Assembly (NCBI GenBank): GCA_040954595.2
Contig: CM082594.2
Coordinates: 10,788,001-10,852,000, forward strand
Reading direction: 5' to 3'
From: Balanoglossus misakiensis
Taxonomy: Eukaryota > Hemichordata
DNA: 64,000 nt
Part shown: positions 1 to 14,300 of the stretch, one piece after another
How positions within the stretch are numbered: position 1 is the first letter of the stretch
How the letters are laid out: the number at the start of each line of letters is the position of its first letter
The notes under the pieces: model-generated
Told to the model about the DNA's origin: nothing
Database searches by the model: none
Seen by the model: the letters and a program-made list of their open reading frames with translations, nothing else
Program-made: the position numbers and the translations under genes

Positions 1-2307
1 TTGATGGGTCCAGACAAAGAGAGCTATTGTCTATCCCCCTCGCAAAAAAAAATGCTCAAATGCACTTTGCTCACTTTTATACAAGTTTACTTGCGCAGCT
101 ATCTATTCAATTATGGCACTGATCAAAATTCCTGGGCATCAGATCTTGTCAATAAGAAAAGAGGGCCAATCGAGTCATGTTGTTGTCTGTATCTCGATTT
201 TAACTGTCACAGAATCTACAGTTTTCAAGCACTGTGTGAATCAATAGATACTTCATCAACAAATATAATTTTACACAACTCCACTCTACACACAAGCTGA
301 AACGTTTTACAGTAAAAAATGTCCACCATGACCCTCACACAAAAGGATTCTGGATATTTTACCCACAATGCAATGCAGTTTCATGAGGCGCTTACCCAGA
401 AAAAATTAGCATATTCCGGTTATTTTTGATTCATAACGGTTAAGTATCGCATCAGCTTCCTAGCCAAAGTCGGAGGAAAGATGGCGTTTATTCTTTTTTC
501 ATAAACTCTAACCAGTGACACAATTCCATGATATGGTCATAAACTCGCAAATAAAGACCGTAAAACCTCAAGTCTGCCGCACTAATTTTCGATATTAACC
601 AGGGCCATTTGCACTAAGTGACACTTACAGCGTCCGAGCAATGCTCACATTCTTTACGTCTCAGACATAAAATTTTATGTTCAATATTAGTTACTGTATT
701 AAAAGGCAGCTATAAGAAGGCATCCACCGAAAACAAGAAACACTGGCCTCGGTGACACTGTGACACCAACATCTAATGCAACACTTCTCCACCTCTCATG
801 TTTCAAAATCCTGGCTCCACACTTGCTGTTTGTTTAAGACATAATTTTAAAAGTGCAATATTTGTAACGGTTAGCGTTTACTAGGGAGGTGTTGCGCAGG
901 AAGGAGAAGTCGTAACTTTTACTGCCAGAATCCGAGCTGGCTTCTCATTGGCCGAGCTGCACTTACATATTACAGCCACATTTTGACGGGAGTGGAATTA
1001 TTGTGGAGTCTCCACCTTAGATGTTAGGTGACGTGTTTGTCATATCACAAAATGGATGTCAAACGGCGCAAATCTTCAGCACGAATCTTCTCATTCTAGA
1101 ACGTCAGAGTTTGGCAGAAAGGTGCCGTGTCACTCACTGGAAAAACACTTTCAAGGGACCTAGAAACTGCCCTGGTGTCTTAAGCTTCAGGCATCCTCAG
1201 CAAAAGTGGTTAATTTACTACTTTTATTAAGACTTTATGGTTCTACCACATGAAAATGGATAGGATTTGCGCAAAACATTACACCTCCAATGCGAGAGGC
1301 TTTTCACAGAGTTACTTAAAACATTAGGAACTGTTGCTTGCCAAAGCTCCGTTTGACCCCATCGCTTGTAGGCAAAACAGGATAATAAAACTCTGACGTA
1401 ATATTTGACGCAAAGAACTACATCGTGGAGTTATGTGTGTTACACGCCTACAAGCACGTTGTCAGTAGTTCTCTGACAAACCACGACTCACAAGTTAGGG
1501 GCCATGGATAATTAGAACATACACACAACAAACAAAATTTAATGTACATCCCCTGCCCCATTACAAATAATTTCGTTCAGCAGGCATGTTTCAATTATCC
1601 ACGGCCCCTCGCATAGTGAACTCAAAGACACAAATAACTTCATGCATGCATGCATGCATGCATGCATGAGGACTGACTAAATTTACGTCTAAAGGTGGCA
1701 ACTTTGGCCCCCTGTTAAATCAGCCTCACAACGAAGAGTAGCCATTTGACCACTGGACGTCAGGCTACCCCCTCAGGCAACAACTTGGTGAAACAAATTT
1801 CTGGTGGTGACTTGGCTCAAACAAAGCACTAAATCTAGCTAAAGCAACACACTTTCTATGTTTGACATTATTTGCGTTAAACTGTTGGGTTTCAGTAGAT
1901 TTGCAAACAAATTTCGAACTGGCAAAATAGCAAAAGATTGATTTAGTTGTATAGTTGGTGATTTCTTTGTCTTGAGCCCTGCAAGGAATATGTTGAAGCT
2001 GCTCGACAAAAACTGGGTTAATAACAGGAGTTTTGTTGCCAAACACTATTGGTCAGACAACAGCCTTGTGACAGATGAAATATAGTGGCTGGAAGAATGA
2101 TTAATGATGGACATCCCATGCTGCTTAGATTTCCTCCGTTGTTAACTCTTTATCGGATCTGAGTATCGCAACCTCTTCAAAAAATTGTCGCAAAGATTGG
2201 GACATATGTGGACAGGAACTGAGTGTGATAAGACGGACAGACAGTCCTGGAAAAATGTTTTAAGGCAGTTAAGAGAGAAAAGGAGAAAAATTCCTGCAAT
2301 GACCTAC
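1..2307 (-). other. E-protein intron 3, partial
   Basis: Intronic sequence downstream of the third visible exon. It contains a CATG microsatellite at 1641-1668 and short overlapping open frames with no recognisable protein. I looked on the minus strand for the next E-protein exon and did not find one. Confidence 0.7.
1641..1668. repeat. CATG tetranucleotide microsatellite
   Basis: Seven perfect CATG units. CATG is self-complementary, so the tract is a palindrome on both strands. Confidence 0.97.
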
Positions 2308-2375
2308 CCTTGAATCATAACTAGGACTTGGTTGACTACTTGAGCTCCATGAACTTCGACCTTCTTCTACCATTC
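2308..2375 (-). CDS. TCF12: E-protein third coding exon (Ser/Pro-rich)
   Basis: A 68-base exon between a polypyrimidine tract ending TCTCGCAG and donor GTAGGT. With the one base carried from the previous exon it gives 23 residues including SSWSSSSQPSPSYDSR, and it ends in phase 0. The equivalent TCF12 exon has a closely similar W-x-S-x-QPSPSYDS pattern. The phases on both sides fit without any intermediate exon. The next exon should lie to the left; I did not find it between 1 and 2307. Confidence 0.9.
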
Positions 2376-5300
2376 CTGCGAGAGAAGGAGAGAGAGAAAA
2401 AAAGATGATAAATCTGTCAGTCGATGGCAGAGTGAGGATTCATCATATAATACTGCTATTTTGAACTAACACGTACGGCGCATCAAACATCCCATAAAAT
2501 CACTCCCGGAACAACCAACAACAGTCCGGGGGTTGAGGAATTCTGCCAGCCTACACTCCCCACGCACACACTGGTCAACTACAGTGATGTAAAAAAAAAT
2601 ACAGAGTGCGCGGCGCGGAGAGCAGAGGGGGAAATTTTGAAAATTAATCAAATTGGCCCCGGGGTCACTGCATTTGACTGGTAGGAACATTAAAGTGCTA
2701 TATGGTTGTATAAAGTGTCATTCTCTGTGACAGGTTTTATAGGCCACACTAAGCACCAGAGTCAGGGGGAATTCTGACAAGGTCTCAGGAACTGGCGTGC
2801 CCAGATTAGAGACGGATCAAGCGACGGTGTTCTTCCACACACCCTTGAGGGAGAAGCGATCAGTGGACCGACCAATAGCGTCTCAGCCGTCGACTGTAAC
2901 AGTCTGGCTAGGTAGAGTACCGGCCAATCAAATCGCTGATAACTCAAAAAACTTGTCTTTGACGAAGTATCATCAATCCATGCATCTTTGATGGGGCTAT
3001 TAATTGTTTGCAAACTACAGAATCCTACGACATCTACATTTGTACCAGGCAGTAAAATTTACGAGGAATATTTAAGACTTTTGTGGCTTATGCTCCCACT
3101 CATGTGTACTTATTAAACAGAGCATGCATCTGATTAGCGTTGCTCGTAGCTGGCAAACTGGCAACGTTTTTGAGTTTCTATTTACAGTCTTGCAGAAGCC
3201 CCTAAAAGTCAGGTGAATTCACCCTCCTCTTTTGTAGAATGTTGTCAAACGTCCGAGGCCCACGTGATCTGCACAAACAAGCTCAATGGGAGAAAGTGCC
3301 CTCCTGACTATTGGAGAATGACCTTGCAATTTAACAAGTACCCACTCTATGTCCGAGGGTAGGCAATGCCAAGTGAAGTTTCGCAGAGAATTATACGGCG
3401 GATAAACTAGTTGACATTTGAACTCCCCCTTATTTAGATGGCATCCATTCTCAGCGAAATAAAATGTAGTTTGTTTAGGCACCAAACAGGCAAATTTACA
3501 TTTTTCACCTTTCCCGGTAAAACAATTTGACTACGAAAACAGCTAGACTTACAAGCTTGTGTAGAATTTGTTAAAATTTACCATCAAGCTGACCAAACAA
3601 GAGGCATCTATATCAGTAGTTAAACCACCCCCTGTTGAATTTTGAGTGAACATAAGTATTTATGAATACACCAAACAGCTTCATCAAGAGGACTCCCCAG
3701 CAAATCCACAAAAACAGAATGCAGGATGCGTATTGTAGGCTTTGAATAAAACACACTTGCATATTTATTTCCAATTGATGTTCTTGCTGATTGCTCGAGA
3801 TATGATGAAACTCAAACTGCGGAGCGTGTGCATTACATTAGTCCACTGACGTAAAAAAACACAGGCCGAGGCAACACTGCAACCCTTTCTGGGCTTTAAT
3901 GGAGTCACTGCCTGCCCACATCCATCTTATCGATCCTATTATCTGCTAAAAAATGTATCTGCATGAAACTTGAACTGGTTCAAACTGCGCCGCGCTGTCA
4001 GCGTCGGAGAATCAACACGCTGGCCTGGCAACCCTTCTGCGGAAGTGGCAGTCATTAGACACTGCCTGTGCACAATTGGGTCAGACGACCATGTCCATAT
4101 AAACTCCCACCTCCCAAATCAATATTGCCATCTTTTTTATAAAAAAATTCACCATCAACAGGACAAAGTTTCTTCATTCTGAAACACTTGGTGCAACTGT
4201 CTGACGTTTCTCTCCTGCTCCAAACTTTACCCATCCGTGAAATTACAGGTTTAATTACACGCAGTTGGGTTAGAAATTAATGACAGAGTACAACTTTTAA
4301 ATTTATGATCCATCTCGGGGAGCTGCTGTTTCTATTGTTGTTGATGGACAAGAGCGGAACAAATGAGCCAATCAATAATCAATCAATCAATCAATCAAGC
4401 TGTCGATCAATCACGCTACAGGGCCAATTTGGTCTGATTGTGATATACTGCAGTAGTACACAGTGGGGTGACGGCAGCCGTAAATACAACAAGTCAAACC
4501 AAGTGGACGAGTGTTTTACAGTGCAAGAACATCGTGGGAGCCTCAAAAGTCAGCTTTATACAACAAAAGACGTAATTAATGTGACAATGGTGCTCTCGCC
4601 TGCTCAGCGATCTCTTTCACGATCGCGTCAATCCACCAAACCCTCTTTCTCCCCCCTCTCCCTCCCCCCTTCCCCAGATAGCCAGAAGCACAGTGACCTG
4701 TTCTGGGCACTTATCAATCCCGGACTCCTCCTGATAAAGTTTTACTCTCCTTGCAACATTTCCAAAGCAGGGTTATCAGCGGCAAACAAACGTCGTAACA
4801 AGCGAGCCATTCAACAGCTCAGTCTAATATCTCCACCACTGGGTCGCTCTATTGGCCACCTATCTCTGCTTTGTTCCAAGTGACTGGGCTCGCTGTCGCT
4901 CTGGAGTGGAGGCTGATTTACGGCCGTAAAAATACAGATAGAGCATATACCCTTCACTTGTCACCTTTTTGAAAGCATGGTCCTACATGAGGGCTCGCTT
5001 TTATTTTATTGACCAAAAATCTTCATACTTTTCTAATTAACAGACACGTGATAAAACAACCCCCACCATTAGTTATTCCTTTTCGCAGTTTTATCCGAGA
5101 GAGGATCTCTGACATTTACATACTGGACATGTTACGGAATAAACCCATTCACGATCCCTTTGTCCTGAAATTTGTCTAGGCAGCTACCGTTCCAAATCCC
5201 CATTTCCAAAACACACAGATTTGCTCCAACAAAAGTAAACTTGCCACTGGGTTAGTCCACTTGATCGGCGGGGAGAACCGACGGTTATTGTGGGATCTGT

Positions 5301-8300
5301 AATGATCATTATCACCACGACCAAGCGAGACAAATCAATCAATTTGCAGCATCTCAGCAGTGTCTGTGTGCAGAGCATACATCAAGTCCTCCTACTCGAC
5401 AATTTCGATTAACCCAAAACACAAACCCACTTCTGCGCCGCAATTCACCTCCTCCGCACAATAATAAGACGAACCACTACACAGAAACTCCCGGTCCTTG
5501 CTATCAACCAGTTGTTCCCATGGAGTTGATCTAAATATTTTGGTCTGAAGTTTATATTACGCAGGTTTTCTTTCTCTCCCAATACTTAAATGCTTTTACA
5601 TACACTATTTCTCAGCTACTGAATATCTGAACAGAGAAGTACCACCAGAAGAGGGGAGTACCAACCCTCTATAGCACATGTAGCTACAGAATGAACATCT
5701 GATACACGTCAATTTCAAAACACAGACTTGAAATGAACACAGCTACATATCCTAATCAATGGCCAAGTTTGAGATGATTCGGATTCTTGGAGCTTTATCT
5801 TTCCGGCGTATTCCCGCAATGCTTTCTCCGCCATCCTCAACAAAGGATCATCCAATCCTCAATAATCCCGCTTCTCTTGTTGACCTTTCCCGGATGATTC
5901 AAATTACCAGGTACGGGAGCTCATTAAAACGCAGAATCACAATCCCGCGCCCACTGATAGCCGGGCCAAACTTTTCTCCGTAAACTTTAATGAAAACAAT
6001 TTCTCTTCACCCACAACGCACACACCTTTCCAGCTTTCCAGGTGTGATTTTGAACAAAACCACACAATGCTACCTGTTTGTTGGAAAACTTGATGAGTTT
6101 GCCTGAATGCGGGGCCAAATGTCAGCTGCTGTCAAAATTCCCGCAGAACTGCCGGAAATAGGCTTTCAAGCTCCATAGCCTCAAATTTTAAGAATATTGT
6201 TATCATTTCATAAATTAGCTAAGTGTACAATGAGAAAAAAAATTATGTATTGGGGTTATTTGCCTATCCGCTCTGATCATACAAGGCAAAACAAAACCCA
6301 TCTGATCACAAATCATCTTCATTAATTTTTTTCCACTGAAATCAGAGCAAAGATTTGACCAAAGTCGAAATGTGACTTTTCAATAGTTTGCTATCTACAG
6401 CCACCCTGGCCATTCCAATGTAACTTGTTTGCATGGTAATTGTTGCCAACACTATTGCTGATGCTTATCAGGCAAAACAAACTTTAAGGTGTAAAGTTCT
6501 TCCCCCACTGGGTATCTGCCAGATTGCTCATCACAGCTAGTCCCCCCAACTCGAAGAGCGCGGGACTAGTCTTGACAAAATCTTATCTTTATATGCACGC
6601 CTGTACCTCAGAGGTGTCAAAAATACCTCTGTTGAATTGAAACAGACACGAAATGTCCCCCACCACCTCAAACAACTCTGGAATTTTCTTTCTCTCTCCT
6701 GACTAAGATCCTTCAACAAGTTTTTCTCTTTTCTCACCACGAGAAAGACTGCTAGCTCCTTTTTTCAGTTGCTGGAAATAAATCAAACATTACCTATATC
6801 CTTCTCGGCAAAAAGTCAAACTTTAGATATTCATAAAAGTTACTTTGATCCGAAAACAGAAGTTCGGTAAAAGAAAATTACTCTAAAATAGAACCCTGCC
6901 TGTCAGTTTAGATATGACAGGGTTTACATATACCACTGTTACTAGGTACCAAGTTTTAATTTAAAGAAGAACTCTGAAATTCCAGATATTGAATTTCAAA
7001 TAAAGATGTGGCATTTCCAGCTCATATGGCCAACAGATCGGCACGGCAAAGACGACACAAGCTACACATTTCTATGTCTTGTTGACAAAAGTTTGCAATT
7101 GTAAAACGGCACGGCGCAACAATACCAAACATTTGTGGTGCATACAAGTGCGTTGGGAGTTAAAAACTAAAGCATTCACAGCAGGAAATGTCGCACTTTC
7201 CTACAAGAGTGTTTCAAGACGCTCTTGTTATTTTTTTAACGTAAGAATTTTTTACAGACAAATTTACCAGTTGGTTATAAATGACAGATTCTTTCAACTG
7301 ACGTACAGTTTACGCACAAACACCAATTAATTTAACAAAGGTTTCAGTAGCGAATCGTGTTAAAAGCCTTTGCACTAAAATGGGGGGCCATCACTCCCTG
7401 CATGCACACACTCAGTGTAATGTTCATGAAACCATTGTTGACACTGTACTTATGTCACAAGCCTTCATAGCCTGGCAAGAATTCCAAAACTTGGCTTTGG
7501 CCAGCTCTTGCGCGGTTCGGGCAAACCTGCCGTTCCAAAAACTGCCAGTGTGGCACAGTGTTGCTCGTGGGCGTTGCAAATCGCTAATCAGAGAGACCGA
7601 GATTTGAGCGATTCTCCCAAAACTAACGAACACCTGTTGTAGACTATCAGTAATCACAACAACTTGATTTGCAAACAACGACCACACAGTGTCTTCTGGG
7701 GCAGCCAGGCAAACTTGAAATGGACATTCGCAAAAACTTCGAACGCACTGAAAAACGACAGAAACAGAAAGCGATGCCTACCTCGGTAATAGTAAACTGG
7801 ATATCCTGACCTCATGGCTGATGAGTGTACGAGTTTACACATGGCATGTGGAGTGAATTCCAAAGTTAGAAAGATCTCAATTTTTGCCTTTCCATTCTCT
7901 CTAAGTCAAATATGAATGAAACAACTGACCACGGAGTCCGAAAACGTCGACTCCCCAAGTACGCCGCGATTCACTCTATGGCTTCCTTTCAGACTTGCCA
8001 TTTGATAGCCCCACTAGAAACCCAAGTATTTAGACACATAAATCACCCTACACAATAGAAACCTGCAAATGCACAGATCCATTTCACACAGGCTTTCCTC
8101 CAGCCACTGAGGGTCATTACTAGTCTATGCGGCCACAAAACTTACCGACAAGGGCGGGCGACACGAAATTAAACAACCCTCACAAAAAACACAGCAGTCA
8201 TAAGCACGCCCTACACTTTAGCCCCGGCAACACAACTTTCACTTCTTGACTTGACACACAAAATTGTCTCAAATCCAGTCTGAGACACTCCTGAAGGCTG

Positions 8301-11300
8301 TTAAGTCACTTAATACAGTGTAATAGTACTGTGTGTTTTGAACAAGACACTTAAAATTTAGATTCTTCCTTTGTCGGAACGCAAGAAGATTTGCAAAGGG
8401 TGAAATCATACAGGATATTACTTTACCACTGGATTTTTTCTTTCTTTCTTGAACAGTAAAATACAATCACTCTCCAGAATGAATCAGTGCTTGACTGCAT
8501 TCCACGTTAGAAATTAATTGTTTCAACCCACCACACACTCACGGCAGCCTGTGTTGAATTTAAGTAAAATTGGGTGATAACATTTCACATAAGTTGATTC
8601 GCAAATAGTATGAAATCTAAGTATTCTTGTTTGTATCAAATTAAGGATGGTTTCAGGCTAGATTTGATGGTGGTTGCTATTTTTACTCAAAAGTCAGAAC
8701 AGAGTTGGATATAAAAGTCAGAAGATGCTCTGAGCTTTCTAGCGAGTATACAGAAGGATTTTTCAAATTTCAAAACATGAAGATAAGTCCCCCAGAAAAT
8801 TTCCATTTGATTGGTTTTGCAGACTTGGTATCGATAAAAAAAAAATTTAAAACGGGGACACAGGAGCAATGGCCTTAGGTCACTGAAAATACAGTCCAAT
8901 AAACAAGCTTTCCAAACAGTCGACATGATGCGCCAAACTCACAGCAATATCTCTGCTTGGAATTTTTGACATCTAAATTGTGTACCAGATACATTTCCTC
9001 CAGCCCAACATTTGAAATGCTTCAGAATTAAACGAGGCAATGAGCTGATACACGACGAGATTTCTGGTGAAAGTCGAGATAGCGTGTATCAGTGGGAGAT
9101 CTGCGACTTCCCTCTGTTATGCAAATGAGCTGCCCGTGGCTGACGGTTGATTTGACGGTACAGCACGGCAAAGGTGCTAATTACAGGCAGAAGGTTGTGA
9201 ATTAGCCGGACTTATGTCGACGCTGTATGCACACTGGAACCTACTTCAGCTGGTGTTGTCATTTTCTCGTCTCTGCGTCGCGGGCAGCATGCTTTTCTCA
9301 GCGTTTTTTTGTCACAGGATACCAGGACACGAGTTAAACCCCGCGATCATATATAACTGCTCGACACTAAATTACCCGCAATCTCTGTTTCTCTTCCCTG
9401 CCAAAATACACAACTGCCAATGTGTCTACCATGTTCTTCTAAATATAATTCTGCCCGGCATGACAGCGGTGGTAAATTTCAGACGGAAGATATGTCAACC
9501 ACGGCGGGGGAAAATGTCAGCAGACCAACATCTTAAAAAGGAAAAGCGATAAACAAAACAATAAATAAAGAACAAACAGCAGAAAAATACATCAGTGATA
9601 ATCTCGTTATTTTCTTGATGTCAGTGTTTGGGAAAATGACGACTATGAAAATGTCCTAAAAGAAAGTCTCTCAGGAATTCAGAAATTGGCTGAATATACA
9701 AATCCCAGAAAAAGATAAGAATGGCAAGGATGGGATCACAGACCGTAACCGAGCATCACATTATATTGTAAGACAGCACAGTATATTGAACTGGCAAACT
9801 TCCACTTGTAATGGACAATTCACAGCAGGCTTTTTACAAGAGAATGAGTGACATCTTCGACGATGTCGACTTTTGCAAGTTGGTCATTTCTGCACTGCCA
9901 CTTTACAAACTCAAGTAGTTGACCAACTTCCTCAACAATCATGGCATCATCCCCTTCATACATGTCTAACCGTGCTGAGGCAGTCAGAACAAAAAAGACA
10001 GTGTTTACGCCATCCTTACAGACTCATCCCTGACCACAAACATGAATTTTGGCCAAATTGGTACTTGAGGAAGGGATGTATGTCTAACTCCTTCATGAAA
10101 CGTCCATCATATCAGTCTTAACACCTCATTAGAACAACGCAGCTTTGCAATGATAGAAACCGAGGGCAGACTTTAGAAAACTCTTTTTCGTTTAAAAAGA
10201 AAATTCCACACAGCTTTAAATTTCCCAGGCACAACACTGTGCAGATAATTCTCCTTTCTCCACATTCCCAACAATAAACAGGTGACATACAAACAGCCAC
10301 TAAAATGATTACACCAGAATAATGGCTAACACTGGCAACTAATGTTTGTTCAAAAGCACTAACCCTAAAACTCTGGGGGATAATTAGCAGACAGTCATTT
10401 CAACTTCAATATATGATATCAGTATTGTATCATCTCGATATCCAATCAAAACTTCATCATGATAACTGATGAGAGCTATTAAATGGACAGGAGCTGTAAC
10501 TTTTTTATCTATTTATTAGTATGTTGGCTATGTGTATCAACTGTCTGCTTCTTACACTGAATGATAACAAAACATCATGGCGCCATCTTTGCTCACAAGT
10601 TGCACCGGAAAGTGTTTTCTAAAAACAATGACCACTAAACTTTTGCAACAACTTTCTCTAATTAATCAACATTGGACATCATCAGAATTATTGTTTTTAT
10701 TTCAATGATGTTGGATATGTAGACAATTTGGAATCAACAAAATATGGCATTCTGGTCATCATTTTAAATTGTATTTCAAGTGTATCTGAATTTCTCAGAA
10801 CAGCGGGAGTGTATAGAGTAACTAATGCCATATTAAGTGAATCGAATCGGCCATTTTGAAAGCAACACAGACGATGCAATTGAACTGAATCTTCGTCAGT
10901 AGATCATACCTGACACAAAACGCTCTATTCAGTTCAGTTTAATGAAAATGGATGTCAACTCTCCGGTCTAGGGTGAATTGAGAATTGAAATGATTAGCAA
11001 CATTTATGAAACATTAACTCATCTTGCTGACTTACTAATTAAATTTACAAGTCATAAAAATATGAATAATTGGCAGATCACGTTTTCCCACAAGAGAGTT
11101 GAGGTTTCTATGCACTCTACTCAGTCAACCTCCAACCATGACAACCTTGTCATTATTTCATATCAAGCAGGCGACATCAGACAATTTCCATCAAAATATG
11201 TAATGTTGGGAAATGTACATTTTTACTAATTTGCATTTAAGTATTTTAATAACATTTTAAAGATAACTTCAATTATGTGGTCAAATACACATCAGAATAT

Positions 11301-14300
11301 CTCACACTCACAGTTAAAAGCACTTCTCATTATTTTCTTTTATTCTGATATTGGTTAAAAATTAACCCCAAATTTAACCGCTTTTTAGAAGAATTATTTC
11401 CAAATCCTGGCACCAATCCAGAGAGGGGAAACAAATTTCCAGATAAAGAATTAAGAACCTTGACACATCTAGACATAAAAGTTTATTTTGTAAATCTACC
11501 CACATAATTCTTAAAATTCCCTTGCAAAATATGAGCAATGCCATTATCTCTCGATGTACAAAATCCATACATCCCCACACCCTAAACAATGAGACTTTAA
11601 CAAACAAGGATCCGTTCAGCGTTCCGCTACAGAAATACCATATGTATTGTGCACGGTGTGAAATCCATGACAAAGGAAATTTTATTATTAAAACATTAAT
11701 CAAACAATACGACAAGACTTTGCAATTAGCTTTGAGTTGCCCTGTCATAAAATACAAAAATATTCGTCTGTTCGGCCGACTTCGCGTCAAACCAGGTAAC
11801 AGAGTCAGGTGTCGTTCGACAAATTTTGGACACATTCTGGCAGCCTGAGAGGTCATTGAATATCCTGGCTATCTGTTGGCCTCGACAGGTTTTTATCACT
11901 GTTCTCATATCATCACCTCTATTGGACAATTCCACTGTATTCATGCAGCAACAGGATAAACCCAAGTCAACATCTCCTTGTCAACAATGCATAAACATAC
12001 AAGCATATGTCACCCAAAACAGCCAAACGGCCAACAAGTTCACACAGGCAAGAAGTGCGCTCGTTTTCTCAAAGCATTCAGAGAAAGACTCTGTCAAGAA
12101 CTTTCACGCATAAGGCAGACAAGACCCTGTCGTGACACACTGACAACTCAATCATCACCAAGCAAGATAAAGTTGCACGGAGGCCATATTTAATTTATGC
12201 GAGTTGTAATATCATCCTTTGTGCACCTCATAAATATGCATAAACAAGGAGCACCATGGGACTATAAACCCAAGACCGTTTCTCACGAATGCGAAACACA
12301 AGGTGTCACTGTCGCAGTGCGCCTTGATCAAATGTCTGTCTTTTTTCCGGCAATGGTCAACAATTTTATATACTATACGCAGACGTACCACGATCAACAG
12401 TGCAACCTGTGCGACTCTTATGCAATTATTGTGTAGCGTGACCCAAATTAATAGCATCGCGAATTTGTTTATATTTTTTTTCTTGTTTGCACTGGATTCA
12501 AAGATTAGACATCTGATTTCTGAGTATACGACAAACAGATACACTACTGAAGCGGTTTAACTCCTTGCTACAATCAATAACATCCTGATATAAAATTCGG
12601 CTTGACGGAACGAAGCTTTCCCTGTGGCTTCGGAATGACACACACAAAAATCTTCAAGTTAAATGGGGTAACAATTGTTCAGAGAACCTGAACCTCGCAT
12701 GCACTTTAGTCCACATGATGAATAGCACGCAGAATGCATTAAGCACAAGAACAAAACTAATCGAGAGGTCCGCTTTGTCTAGCCCCACTCTAGATATGTT
12801 TTCCATGATGATATTTCCGGAACTGCTTTCAAAGGCAATATTTGCCTCAATTTAAATGCCAACAAAAATCAATAATTCTTATTAAGTACACGAGATCCTT
12901 CAATGGCTCTAGAAAGCCTGTCAGTCAGTGCAAATTTTTTTCCCCGCACAAAAAAAAAAAAAATCCCTCATTTGAGAAACTGCCTGCTAATGCACTAAAC
13001 GCATTAATGCCGACAAAACCAAAGGCAGAATATCAAACGTCGGGATATCTCCGTTCCTCGTTTCCAGAAACTCAAGTGGGAAGAAACCACCGCGATCAAG
13101 AGCAAGGCAAAAGAAAATCAATTTATTTACACAGTGATTGGAGCAGATTTTCCCAATAATGAACAATTAAAAAAGTTGGCGGTTTTTTCCAAAATCTAAA
13201 ATTACCATTCCTATTCAGTGACTAATTATCCATACAGCAAAAACGATTATTTCAAACAAAGTGGGTTGACCGCGCCAACCTAAATTCACAGTGCCTCAGA
13301 TAACCACTTTATCACACATATCAGTTATATCTCATATGCCATAATTTACTTCATAACAATAAGGGGATTCGTGGCCTACTTTATGAATATTTGCCCAGAG
13401 TTGGCAGTGGAAATCTCTTTGTACACAAAAAAATTCCTACAATTATTGCATCGCTATCTTCACATTATCCTTAGAAACCACATATGTCTCTCTACTGAAT
13501 TTATCCAGCAATATATCTATAATTCCATAAATATAACTGTAATGCAATATACAGTTTTTGAGATATTCAAAGATCTAGATAATATTTTCCGATGCACTAT
13601 CTCTGAAGAAATCCAAAATTATTATATAAATTGATTTGTTTGTATATTAGCTAAGAGAGGAAGTGCACATCTTTTACTATCATATAGACTACATCAAGAA
13701 TCTCTGGAGGACATCCCTGACCTGTGATTGAAAGAACGGAATCCATCATCAGCGACCATCTTTTGTGTCTTTAAACAGTTATACTCCATTCTTAGTTAAA
13801 ATATGGTCATCTAGAGACCGGCTTCAGCCATTCACTTACTTTCCCCTGTCAACGTTTTTCCCCCTTCTTTATTTTTCCCCCAAATCAAGAAAATCCCCGT
13901 CTCCCTGCAGACCTATTACCGTGGCGATGCTCGTCTTTTATCTCGATGGTAATTCTAAATGTCCCCGGCTTTCATCTCCTTTCATGCGCAGTATGTCCAA
14001 GCTGTATTGGGGGACTCGGCATTCACTTAAGAAAATCCCTTCAAATCTGTCATTGAATTGCAAAACAAGAGCGAGCCAACCGCTTGCCATCAATTGAAGA
14101 TGCAAAAAGCGAAGTCAAAAGAGAGAAAAACCCTGGGCAGCGCGTTGACGCGCGGGAGAAAGCTCGCTAAACGTTTCATCAATACACCGCATTGCCACTG
14201 TACGACAAGTACCATTCACTTCTGTTAAAGTAGAAAACTGACATGAAATTAAAGACTAAACCACAATATTTTTCAACTTCTTTTTCTCAAATATCAATAT

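Noticed and set aside
1-2307. Search for the next E-protein exon
   Set aside because: One minus-strand donor (near 626) was noted, but the sequence before it has no E-protein-like residues.
4305-4883. A 192-codon plus-strand open frame in E-protein intron 2
   Set aside because: It is low in complexity, runs through an AATC microsatellite and Ser/Pro-rich CT tracts, shows no domain and no splice context. A frame of this length can occur by chance in 64 kb when stop-poor repeats are present.
11374-12560. Overlapping open frames on both strands (up to 160 codons)
   Set aside because: Stop-poor sequence on both strands with no recognisable protein and no consistent exon borders. Mutual overlap argues against real coding.
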